A stretch of 64,000 nt of DNA from Cristatella mucedo (taxonomy: Eukaryota; Bryozoa; Phylactolaemata; Cristatellidae): NCBI GenBank assembly GCA_009760855.2, contig WPIO01000020.1, positions 3,869,501 through 3,933,500 on the forward strand. Direction: 5' to 3'. The stretch's first letter is position 1; every line of letters starts with the position of its first letter. Below are positions 35,256 to 64,000 of this stretch, one piece after another. The notes under the pieces were generated by a model that searched no databases, was not told where the DNA came from, and saw only the letters and a program-made list of their open reading frames with translations. A program made the position numbers and the translations under genes.

Positions 35256-35299
35256 AGAGTTTCCACAACAGCAGGTGTCACAGCTGTTGTGGAAACTCT
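35256..35299. repeat. Perfect 17-bp inverted repeat with 10-nt loop
   Basis: AGAGTTTCCACAACAGC at 35256-35272 and its exact complement at 35283-35299. Pairing does not extend beyond the arms. Confidence 0.9.
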
Positions 35300-35369
35300 G
35301 CTCAACAGCATAGGTAGTATGTTATTATAAAAGTTGCCCCGAGTGTGCTTTTTAGATTGCACTTGGTAG

Positions 35370-35612
35370 CACGTATGTATGTATCCCATAACTCAACAGA
35401 AACTAGGTGGTTGTAATGCATTATAGTTGTCTGGGCACACAGCCTAGGGGGTTTTCCGTAGCCAACTTGACTTCGTTGCACGAAGCAAAGAGAAAGTGAG
35501 AAGCGTAGCTGAGTCAGGAGGGCAGTTGAGGTAGTGAGTTGCATAGAAGTAGCAGCTCAGGACCGCTGAAAAGGATGTGCCATAGTCGGCAGCAGGAGAT
35601 TACCACCCACTT
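35370..35612 (-). mobile_element. LINE-B 3' fragment, degenerate
   Basis: Contains acgaagcaaagagaaagtga and gcatagaagtagcagctcag, as in other LINE-B 3' UTRs, in minus orientation. Confidence 0.65.
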
Positions 35613-37281
35613 TGCGGCTCCACTAGATAAAAATTGATATAACACCCCTATAGAGCTAAGTCTTTTTAGGGTATAGGCCGAAAAGGAACCCTGGCAATTG
35701 GTCGTGGCATGGCCAGGAAGGGACACAGGTGATCAATTACTGTGGATGTTACGGAAGTCTTTGAGGAACAGGTAAGATTTTAGCTTCCAAATGTCAAGCC
35801 ACGAGACAACATGAGTCTGGTGGAGACAACTTATATGTTAGTGGAACGACATGAAATCCTGGGAGTGCCTGTAGGATGTATCGCCACTCCTAACCTGCAA
35901 TTAGGTGGTTAACGGGCGAAGTGCAGGTCGAGCGAGAGCAGATTAGCTTGGCTGTTCCTAAGGCGTCTGCTTCATTGCTCTCTCCTTGCCTGTGCCCCAT
36001 TCGACGATTCAAGGCGCCTCTTTGATCAGCAAAGGGAAATGTGGGTATATATGGCTCTTCCAAGCCTTGATGCTGTTAGCAGTGCTCTTATTAATTGCTT
36101 GCCACATGACATTCGTATTCCATGATTTCACGAAAGCGTTAATAATCCCAGAGCGAGTCCTATTAATAGGCAAATACGTTTCTGAATCTAACGTCCCTTC
36201 GTACGGGAATTAGTCAACCCATGAAAAAAGTCTCGGTCAACTATGTATAGATCCAATAAGTCGGGATTAAAAAGACCATGGAAGGTAAGCTGAAAGACGA
36301 GGTAGGCAAGGATTGGCTAATCTGCAAATGGCACAGTATTATCATTAATTCATGTGGCAACCAGGAGTCGGCCGCCAACAATGCTGACTACTCTACTCGC
36401 TGATTTTCCAACTACGAGGTGACTGATGTGGCTGCTGGAGCAGCTTTAATGGATTTTCGTGGGTTGCTACCGTATTGAAGTATTCCAGTCGGTCTCAATT
36501 CGTTTGCGTGAGCTTATTTATGACTTAAAATTTCTTCGATGAATTAAGAATCTTCTGTAGCAAAAGGTATAATAACGTGTACGACAGCTAATCAAGGGTG
36601 TTGGACATAACCGCGGTTCTATCAGCGAAGCGCCACAAAGTCGGTAAGATTTTTTTTATTAGGCAAAGGTACGTAATTCGTAATTGTATGCCTGCAGAAC
36701 ATCAAAATTGACAATGCAAGTGATTGCGGGAGAAAATTTGTAGAACGCGTGGCGACGAACGAGTGTGTACCCGTTATTTTTAGCCCTTACTTAATGACGG
36801 CCTATTTAATGATTTTATCGTTGCCTCACTGTAAGACGTGCTCGCGAATGTATATTTGTGAGGGTTTCCCTTTATCTGGGCATCTCATGCAACACCGCTT
36901 TATGCCTGCCTAGAGCGATGGGCATTCAAACAAATACAGTTCTCGAGGCATTCTGCCTTGGTTCCACGAAACCAAAACCGTGCCCGGCACAAAAGAGCAG
37001 CTGCTGCCAATACATTAGCCGCGAAACTTCTGGGCCCCTGCCACTGGGCCAACTGAATGACTTATTAGTATAATTTATAAACTTACCAAAGATCAGAGAC
37101 CTGAATCCTAGTTTGAGCAAACCCCTACTAACTGAAAATTCTCATAAACTCGACCGGTATTAGGTGTACGAATTGTGCAATATTCCTTAACACCTCTTAA
37201 CTACTGCTATCCTCTTATGTACCTGATTTTATATTGACTACGCTATATCGATTATATTATATTGACTAAGACTAAATGCGG

Positions 37282-37305
37282 TTATATATATATATATATA
37301 TATAT
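37282..37305. repeat. (TA)n microsatellite
   Basis: About 12 TA units. Confidence 0.9.
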
Positions 37306-37339
37306 GTGAACTTATATTTTGAATATTTTAAAAAATTAG

Positions 37340-37575
37340 TGTACCTTAGCCAGCCCGGCCCTGCCGGGGCCGCGGGGGCTACTAAGACCTCGTGGTTAAG
37401 GAACAGGAACCACACTGCTTCCGGCCCGGAAATGGCGTCCGAGACGCATAGTCACCGAAATTCCGTCCGTTCCTTGAGCGCAATGCCGATGTCCGCTAGG
37501 CAGGCTTCATTATCCGGCCACCAGCCACTCAGGGCACCTACTACGAAGGGCCTCACAGCTGTCGACTGGTAGCCG
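37340..37575 (-). mobile_element. Fragment of another reverse transcriptase C-terminal region
   Basis: Minus-strand translation reads AVRPFVVGALSGWWPDNEAC and LADIGIALKERTEFR, then a stop and VSDAISGPEAVWFL. This resembles the segment after the catalytic core of non-LTR polyproteins. It is much GC-richer than the flanks and unlike LINE-A or LINE-B. Confidence 0.4.
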
Positions 37576-37610
37576 GCTGTCAGGCAAGATCGGGCTATGG
37601 CCTCGTACTT

Positions 37611-37754
37611 AATCATGCTGCTTTTCACGACCTTGGCACCGAGGTCGTGGTTTCGAATCCTGCGGTGGGCGATCCTTTATTGCCGCTGCAAGCGGCGGTG
37701 ATAGCCATAAAGGCTCTTCTGCCGCCATACAAAAAAGAGGCTGTTGAATCAGCC
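37611..37754 (+). mobile_element. SINE-1 copy
   Basis: Palindrome (one mismatch), tttcgaatcctgcggtgggc and the GAGGCTGTTGAATCAGC end; head degenerate. Confidence 0.8.
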
Positions 37755-38019
37755 AGTATTTGTTTTACTAATTAAGGCGAGAAACTCCGTCCTTCCGTCA
37801 CGCTCCGTGACAGTTACTTCCTTGAGTGACGTAAAATAGACGTGACTCCGCCAAGCGAGCCCACAGGCAGTGAGCTCTCGTTATAAATACATTCATAACC
37901 TCAGGTGTTGTTCCTGCTCCTTTCAAAAAGGCCTTAGTTAGACCGCTACTTAAGAAAGGAACACTAAACCCAGAATAACTTTAGCAGCTTCCACTCAGTC
38001 TCGCCAACTCCCGTTTCTG

Positions 38020-38300
38020 TAATAATAATAATGATATTAATACACTTGATAAAGTGCCCTCAGAGAACTCAATCTCTTTCAAGGCACTTTACATTTCCTG
38101 TAAAGGAAACACGATCGAATGGTTAGTGGTGTTATGCTTGATAAACGACAAGATATAATGGTTAGGGGTGACATGCACAGGGTCATCATACAAGTGCGAT
38201 TAGTGGCAGCATGCAACCGTGTCAGAACGCATAAGCACATAAAGGACGAATCACAGGGACCCACTTAATGCTGTCATAAATAGGTGCGTTTTTAATCGCA
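38020..38300 (-). mobile_element. LINE-A 3' fragment
   Basis: TAA repeat, stem-loop and 3' UTR ending at ctgtcataaataggtgcg, collinear with the other copies. Confidence 0.85.
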
Positions 38301-38484
38301 TGCGCTGGAACGAGTAGTGCGAGACCATATACACTTTTATATTGGAACGAAAAAACCAATCGAGTGAGTTCTAGTCTGCTTTTAAAGCTAATCACTCTGG
38401 AGAGTAAGCGCTGCTTCGGGCGTTTAACAACCTCGGGAATGCAGACTTAGGTAAAGTCTCACTTGAGCAATACTAGCACTGCAC

Positions 38485-40889
<2,405 letters not shown>

Positions 40890-41267
40890 CAGTATTATAT
40901 ACACGGTAGTATGTGTGTATAGACAATATGCTATTATCAACAAATGCTGCCATCGGACCACCCATTGTAATCCTATGAAAGATAGACATGCGATCAATAG
41001 AACCTGGACATTTCTATGTCTGGTGTGATTTTTTGATCCTCAATTGTAGGACCTTCAGCCTACTTGGATCTACAATATTTCTCAGTAAGTTATCCTTCGT
41101 ATAGAAGTAGAAACCGACACCCCGAGTCTGAATAATCTGCTCTAGAAGTGCTGAGTAGATCGAGAAATACAGTCGATCCAGGCTAGACCTCTCTGGAAAT
41201 CAGCCTGACTGGTGAATAATCTGTTATATGAGACCTCAATGCTGTGCGACAAGGACAGGAGACTGTC

Positions 41268-41440
41268 GAACAGGTATGGTTCCCTGGGTCTTGGCAGATT
41301 GGCTAGATGCTCGCACTTCACCACCGCGGTAGTGAGTTCAAGTCCTACAATAGATAATTCTTCATAGCCCAGTGCATGTGGAAGTGATAGCCCCAAGGCC
41401 CTTCTTCCACTAAATGAATGGCGCTGCTGAACCGGTTGAT
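41268..41440 (+). mobile_element. tRNA-like SINE, divergent
   Basis: A-box-like TTGGCAGATTGGCTAG, B-box-like GAGTTCAAGTCC, then gatagccccaaggcccttct resembling the SINE-1 3' half. Confidence 0.5.
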
Positions 41441-42824
41441 CGTCTGTTTAAATCATGCCAGAGGCTCATTAGAATGACGACTGTCGCTCTCAATCCCTTA
41501 TCTCGTAAGACTGAATGTAAAGAGCTTGGTTTCGAAAGCTGGCGACAGGTCGTGAGGGATTAAGGTAATGAGAGATTGTCATTATAATTGCAACCTAAGA
41601 TACCATTAGGGACGTAGAAGAGAGAGGTCGTCAGAAGAATGATATACCTCGAATGCCGAGTCAACATTCCTCTCTGGGTTATCCGAACTATTTAGGACAA
41701 TCTTTTCGAGATTCTTTAGCAAGAAGTGGGTAAAGGTTGAGCGAACCGTACTTAGCTACAACCAATCCAATCCAGGCATTTAAGCGTGGGTCAAACGATG
41801 ACCGTCTTGACTTTGAAATAATCCCTTCACCGAAGGACGCAATCTCATCTTCACTGTCTTTATACTTTGTAAAACACACGTCACAGCTCGACTAATGGTG
41901 AACCGATCAATATGACGTCGAGAGAATCTAACCCTTACTGATTGGAACCTTGCTATATCGATGTGCACGCTTTAAAAACTTCCCTTTGGATTTCCAAAAC
42001 ATTCTCAACATTGTGCTTTATGCCTTGCGAATGTCAATGCTCGATCAACCGACCAACTCTCCTTTGGCATGCGGTTTTTTCTTGCACTGTAGAGCCCCAC
42101 TCCCGTTCCGGGTATAACGCCATTGAGCATTGTTATACGCGTCCTGAGACGACAATAAACTTGATTGTTAATGAGTCATTGTACATTTAAAAATTATGCT
42201 TATCCTTAATAGATTAGGGCTATGTGCTGACAAAATTAATGACTTGTCAGCATCGTGTTGGTGTGAATTAATCAAGTCATCGTTGCACTGAATGGTTTTT
42301 CTTGGTCCTATATTTTTTTAAGTTCTGCGTAATATCAATGAAACATAATAAAGGGGGATGGAATTCCATTTGTGTGATTGTTCTTATTACCGGCCCTTTT
42401 TATAAGCAGCCATTGCTCTCAATTGACCCGTGGAGCTAAGCGGCTGCCACATGCGTGAGTGTAGCCTCTATAGCAACCTCATTTCTTCACTTCTATTGGT
42501 GATTTCCTTCGGTGAACCTCTGGTCTTTGAGATTGGTACACTTTCTATTTGTAGGTATAGGGCTTCCGGTTTTGACATAGTTTGCACAATCATGCGCTTT
42601 CCTTTGATGTAAAGTGTAAGTGGTCAGAACTTCAGACCATAAGTTTCTAATGTTTGTCTTTGAAAGGTATTCTACACAAATATTCAATAGCCGGACAAAT
42701 TGTTTCAACATTTTCCTTTAAACTTCAGGTTTGGACTATACCAAGAAGGATGAAGCTGAGTCATTATGAATCTAATCGGCTGAGCGATGCTAAAGAATAA
42801 ATGTTGCCAATGGTTCTTGAAAGT

Positions 42825-42900
42825 TAGCAAGGTGCTTTACGGCTACTTTACGATCCACGTCAAGGATTCGAATCCTGAAAAGTAGGCACTTCTTCATAAT
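42825..42900 (+). mobile_element. Possible tRNA-like SINE remnant
   Basis: GGATTCGAATCC, a palindromic B-box-like sequence, preceded by aaggtgctttacggc. No tRNA cloverleaf can be drawn. Confidence 0.3.
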
Positions 42901-43305
42901 TCGTTGCAGACATGGTGAAAATAGTTGAAACAGCTAGAATGAAAAAACTAGTCCAAAACGGCTCTCGCTTCGGTGCTTATTGCCTCTGCCTCAAACGATA
43001 TCGCGACAGTTCTGCCAGCCGTAGCACCGTTCCAGACCGCCAGAACATGCCAAAAGGCCAACTGCAATGTCAACACATTTATCCAACTTCACACGAACTT
43101 GGAAGCAGAAACGACAGCACCTAGAAGGCTTAGTGTAATGTTTAGATTGCTATCACTTACGCCAGTTTATCTAAGTAAAAGGCATTGATTCATTTGGCCT
43201 CCCAGTCCACTAGAAGATCACAATTACCTGCAAAGCAAGGATTTGAACGCAATTTCTCCTCAGGTTAACGGGAGCTAAAGGCTTCAATATTCAAATTATA
43301 CACGG

Positions 43306-43311
43306 TTTATT
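43306..43311 (-). terminator. Possible SF3B1 polyadenylation signal
   Basis: TTTATT on the plus strand reads AATAAA in the SF3B1 sense, about 460 bp after the stop codon. It is the first canonical hexamer I found downstream; an ATTAAA variant lies nearer, around 43405. The true cleavage site is not resolved. Confidence 0.3.
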
Positions 43312-43773
43312 AGCAACCAGTTGGAAGGCTGAGCAGTGTGGCTAGCAATAATCAGCCAACTCCACTTAAGACCACAAAATCTCAGCAAGGTATCGGTTGA
43401 ATGGTATGATGTTTAATGACAAAATTGAGGTCAAATACGTTTTTTGGCTTAACGGGTGAATCGTTGTCACATACTGTTTAAGAGGAGACCTGGTGAATAC
43501 TGAGCCTTTATCACACCAAATATACTCCAAATAAGATGCTGCGATGAGCCGGAATGCGTGCAATGAAAAACTGTCGCGTCAACCACAAGGCTCAGCACTG
43601 TCTTCATAAACACCTGCACACGCAACCGAATGGGGGCATTAGTGTCAATATAAAGAGTCAGAAGTGTTGGCTTTTTCACATGCAACTGTATTGCAAACAT
43701 CGACAATGCTTCATATATACAAGTTAAACTGAGTCAGATTATAATCACTTATTGAGGCAAATCTGCTGCAGCA

Positions 43774-62055
<18,282 letters not shown>

Positions 62056-62460
62056 CCTTCACAATATGGCTGCTAGCTTTCACCTGGAAGGTCAAGGCCT
62101 GCAAGCTCAGCAACCGCGGCTCGGCCGCTTCCTGCTGGCGATGTGCGCCCGCGCCTATAGCTTACGCCGGGTCGTGCTTTCCTTTGCGCCAGAGACAGCC
62201 AGACCGCCTCTGGCGTGCGGGAATTCCCGCCGCTCGTTTGCAAGGAAACAGACGTACGTCAGACTGCTAGACGCTTATTCAGCGCTGTCTGATCTGCCTG
62301 CTGCCCGGTCGTGGAGTCGTCCGCGACTAGGGTCGTGGAGTCGTCCGCGACTAGCCCTGGGTTGTAACGTGATTGTCGTCAAAGCAACCTGAAACTGTGA
62401 CTAGCATCAGTGCTTTGTGGCTTTTTTCCTCTTAGAATAAGGCAGTTTTATTAGCGCGTG
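62056..62460 (-). promoter_or_regulatory. Probable SF3B1 promoter region
   Basis: CpG-rich sequence immediately upstream of the SF3B1 start codon, GC-richer than the surroundings. The sequence over the start (AAGGATGGCTGCG, sense strand) resembles a YY1-type site, a feature of some housekeeping promoters. A perfect 24-bp tandem duplication lies at 62307-62354. No TATA box seen. Inference from position and composition. Confidence 0.4.
62307..62354. repeat. 24-bp perfect tandem duplication
   Basis: Two identical 24-bp units at 62307-62330 and 62331-62354, each starting GGTCGTGGAG and ending CCGCGACTAG, about 250-300 bp upstream of the SF3B1 start codon. Confidence 0.9.
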
Positions 62461-62702
62461 GGCATTGCTCGCCCGAGTGACCTCTCGTGTCGGGATGAGC
62501 TCGATCCACTAGACTCTGACCTCTGTGCCGCTAGAGGGCCTGCTGTCTTTGTTGGCCCGTGTCGTTTTCAGCGTAATGGTTCAACCGTTTCGATTAGCTC
62601 TTGCTCTTCAAGCTTTTCATATCTTTGAAAATACGTGCACACCTCACCGTTGTACGCCATGACGAGAGAGCAGTCCATGTCGTTAACCGGCACTCGCTCT
62701 TT

Positions 62703-62972
62703 AATAATAATAATAATACATTTGACATAGTGCCCTCAGAGAACTCAGTCTCCCTCTAGGCACTTTGCACTTGCTGCAAATGAAGCACGATCGAATGGTT
62801 GGTGGTAGCATGCTCAATAAACAACAAGAATAGCATGGTTAGGGGTGAGATGCACAAGGTCGGCATGCAAATGTGGTTAGTGGCAGCATGCACAGTGTCA
62901 GGACGCATAAGCACATGAAGGACAAATCGCAGGGACCCACTAAATGCTGTTATAAATAGATGCGTCTTCCAG
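62703..62972 (-). mobile_element. LINE-A 3' fragment upstream of SF3B1
   Basis: TAA repeat, stem-loop and 3' UTR, about 650 bp upstream of the SF3B1 start codon. A LINE-B fragment follows. Confidence 0.85.
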
Positions 62973-63021
62973 GCGTATCAGCTCAGTCGGTACGATGTGG
63001 TCAAAGCCTGCCAAGCTCTGT

Positions 63022-63515
63022 GATGTAATGTAATGTATCTCCGTCTGTAACTCCACAAAGTCATAAAGACCATGTGGGTGTTCGCAGGACAGTTTTGTAT
63101 AGCGCAAAGCCTAAGCGGCTTTCGGTACGCATTCGGTAGCCAACAGACTTCGTCTCACGCAACAAAGAGAAAGTGGGAAGCATAGCAGAGTCAGGAGAGC
63201 AGTTGAGGTAGTGAGAAGCATGGAAGTAGCAGCTCAGTACATCTGAAATGGATGATCCATAGTCGGCAGCAGAAGATTAGTTGTCGTTGTGTAAGAAATG
63301 GTGAAGCAAGCTCCACAGTCTAGGACCTGCAGAGCTAAAGCTTCTGTCGCCAACGGTCTTTAAGTGGAGGAATGGAACACCTAATGTATTGCCCACACAG
63401 GACCTGAGGACGTGAAGAGGCTGAAACTGGTGCAGCAGTTCAGCCTGGTACAAAGGAGCCAAGCCGTGGTGGGCCTTGTGGGTCAGCTTAAGAACTTTGC
63501 TCTGTAGTGATCATG
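63022..63515 (-). mobile_element. LINE-B 3' fragment
   Basis: ATTAC-type end (tgtaatgtaatgtatctccg) at the left, then sequence matching the C-terminal LINE-B coding part; truncated near 63515. Confidence 0.8.
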
Positions 63516-64000
63516 CACTTTTGGCTGCAGTGTTGTGGCAATACGGCGACCGTTAGTGAGTGGAGACGCAACAGGGCACCGTGCCCACCACACCGTCTTG
63601 CAATCATTTGATTTTGTGAATCTTTGCGGATTTATGGGTCATGAGCCAGGCGGGGGGGGGGGGGTAGAATGAGTGAAATCCAAACTGGTCTGGTAGCTAA
63701 AGCTCTCGCTCGCTGTTGCAGTCGATAAAGCACGTGCAACTGCAGACAGGAAGTGCCGTGACCACTCACGAGAAATAATAGTCTAAAAGAGCCTGCTGCC
63801 CTCCTCTTTCAAGTTTTGAGTGGGAGGTAGGAGGGTAAGGAAGTTGGGTGGGAGGGTAAGGCAAAGGAAGTTTGTAATAACCTGCCAGAAGGTGCACTGT
63901 GCCAGTTGTCCTGCAGCGTCGGTTCACCAGCTATGCTTCTGTAACCGGTTTAGCCCAGAAACGAATGCCTCTTGGGGTGGGGAAGTCGCTTGATAGCTTG
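63516..64000. other. Right end of the window, no feature recognised
   Basis: Contains the G13 run; otherwise nothing identified. Confidence 0.5.
63652..63664. repeat. G13 homopolymer
   Basis: Thirteen consecutive G. Confidence 0.95.

Larger units (their letters stand above)
34532..37281. other. Region downstream of HSPE1
   Basis: Contains the perfect hairpin at 35256-35299 and a LINE-B remnant (35370-35612). Otherwise no gene or repeat recognised. Confidence 0.5.

Overview
The window is nuclear DNA from an animal. It carries spliced housekeeping genes with GT-AG introns, an intronless membrane aspartic protease of the beta-secretase type, long perfect microsatellites, and dense LINE, SINE and DNA-transposon debris. 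I could not fix the phylum. An invertebrate metazoan is the safest statement. Protein-coding sequence is only about 6 kb of 64 kb.

Three genes are supported. (1) A single-exon BACE-like aspartic protease lies at 17250-18749 on the minus strand. (2) A three-exon mitochondrial chaperonin-10 gene (HSPE1/Hsp10) lies at 33793-34447 on the plus strand; its protein is 102 residues and the first coding exon holds only the initiator codon. (3) The splicing factor SF3B1 lies at 43774-62055 on the minus strand. I resolved it into 21 coding exons that join in frame to 1340 codons plus stop. HSPE1 and SF3B1 are convergent. They are also neighbours in vertebrates, so this may be a remnant of an ancient linkage. 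HSPD1, the usual head-to-head partner of HSPE1, is not in the window.

Region by region. 1-17 kb: no convincing gene; LINE and SINE fragments, (AC)n, (AG)n and (CT)n tracts. 17-19 kb: the protease gene. 19-23 kb: LINE fragments, including the longest LINE-A copy (20.84-22.22 kb). 23-32.2 kb: a dead hAT transposase in three collinear pieces, broken by LINEs, a foldback element and a Tc1/mariner-like element that itself sits inside a LINE. 32.4-33.4 kb: a LINE-B copy with two inserts. 33.8-34.5 kb: HSPE1. 35-43 kb: repeats, including a LINE-B copy nested in a LINE-A copy. 43.8-62.1 kb: SF3B1, with repeats in its introns. 62.1-64 kb: SF3B1 upstream region, then LINE-A and LINE-B fragments.

Two LINE families of CR1/L2 type dominate. 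I call them LINE-A (3' end a stem-loop followed by an ATT microsatellite) and LINE-B (3' end an ATTAC microsatellite). Two tRNA-derived SINE families are present. SINE-2 carries a tail nearly identical to the LINE-A 3' stem-loop, which suggests it is mobilised by LINE-A. SINE-1 has a different 3' end and contains a strong internal palindrome. Family names here are mine and coordinates of repeat ends are accurate to about 10-20 bases. I found no CRISPR array, operon or other prokaryotic system.
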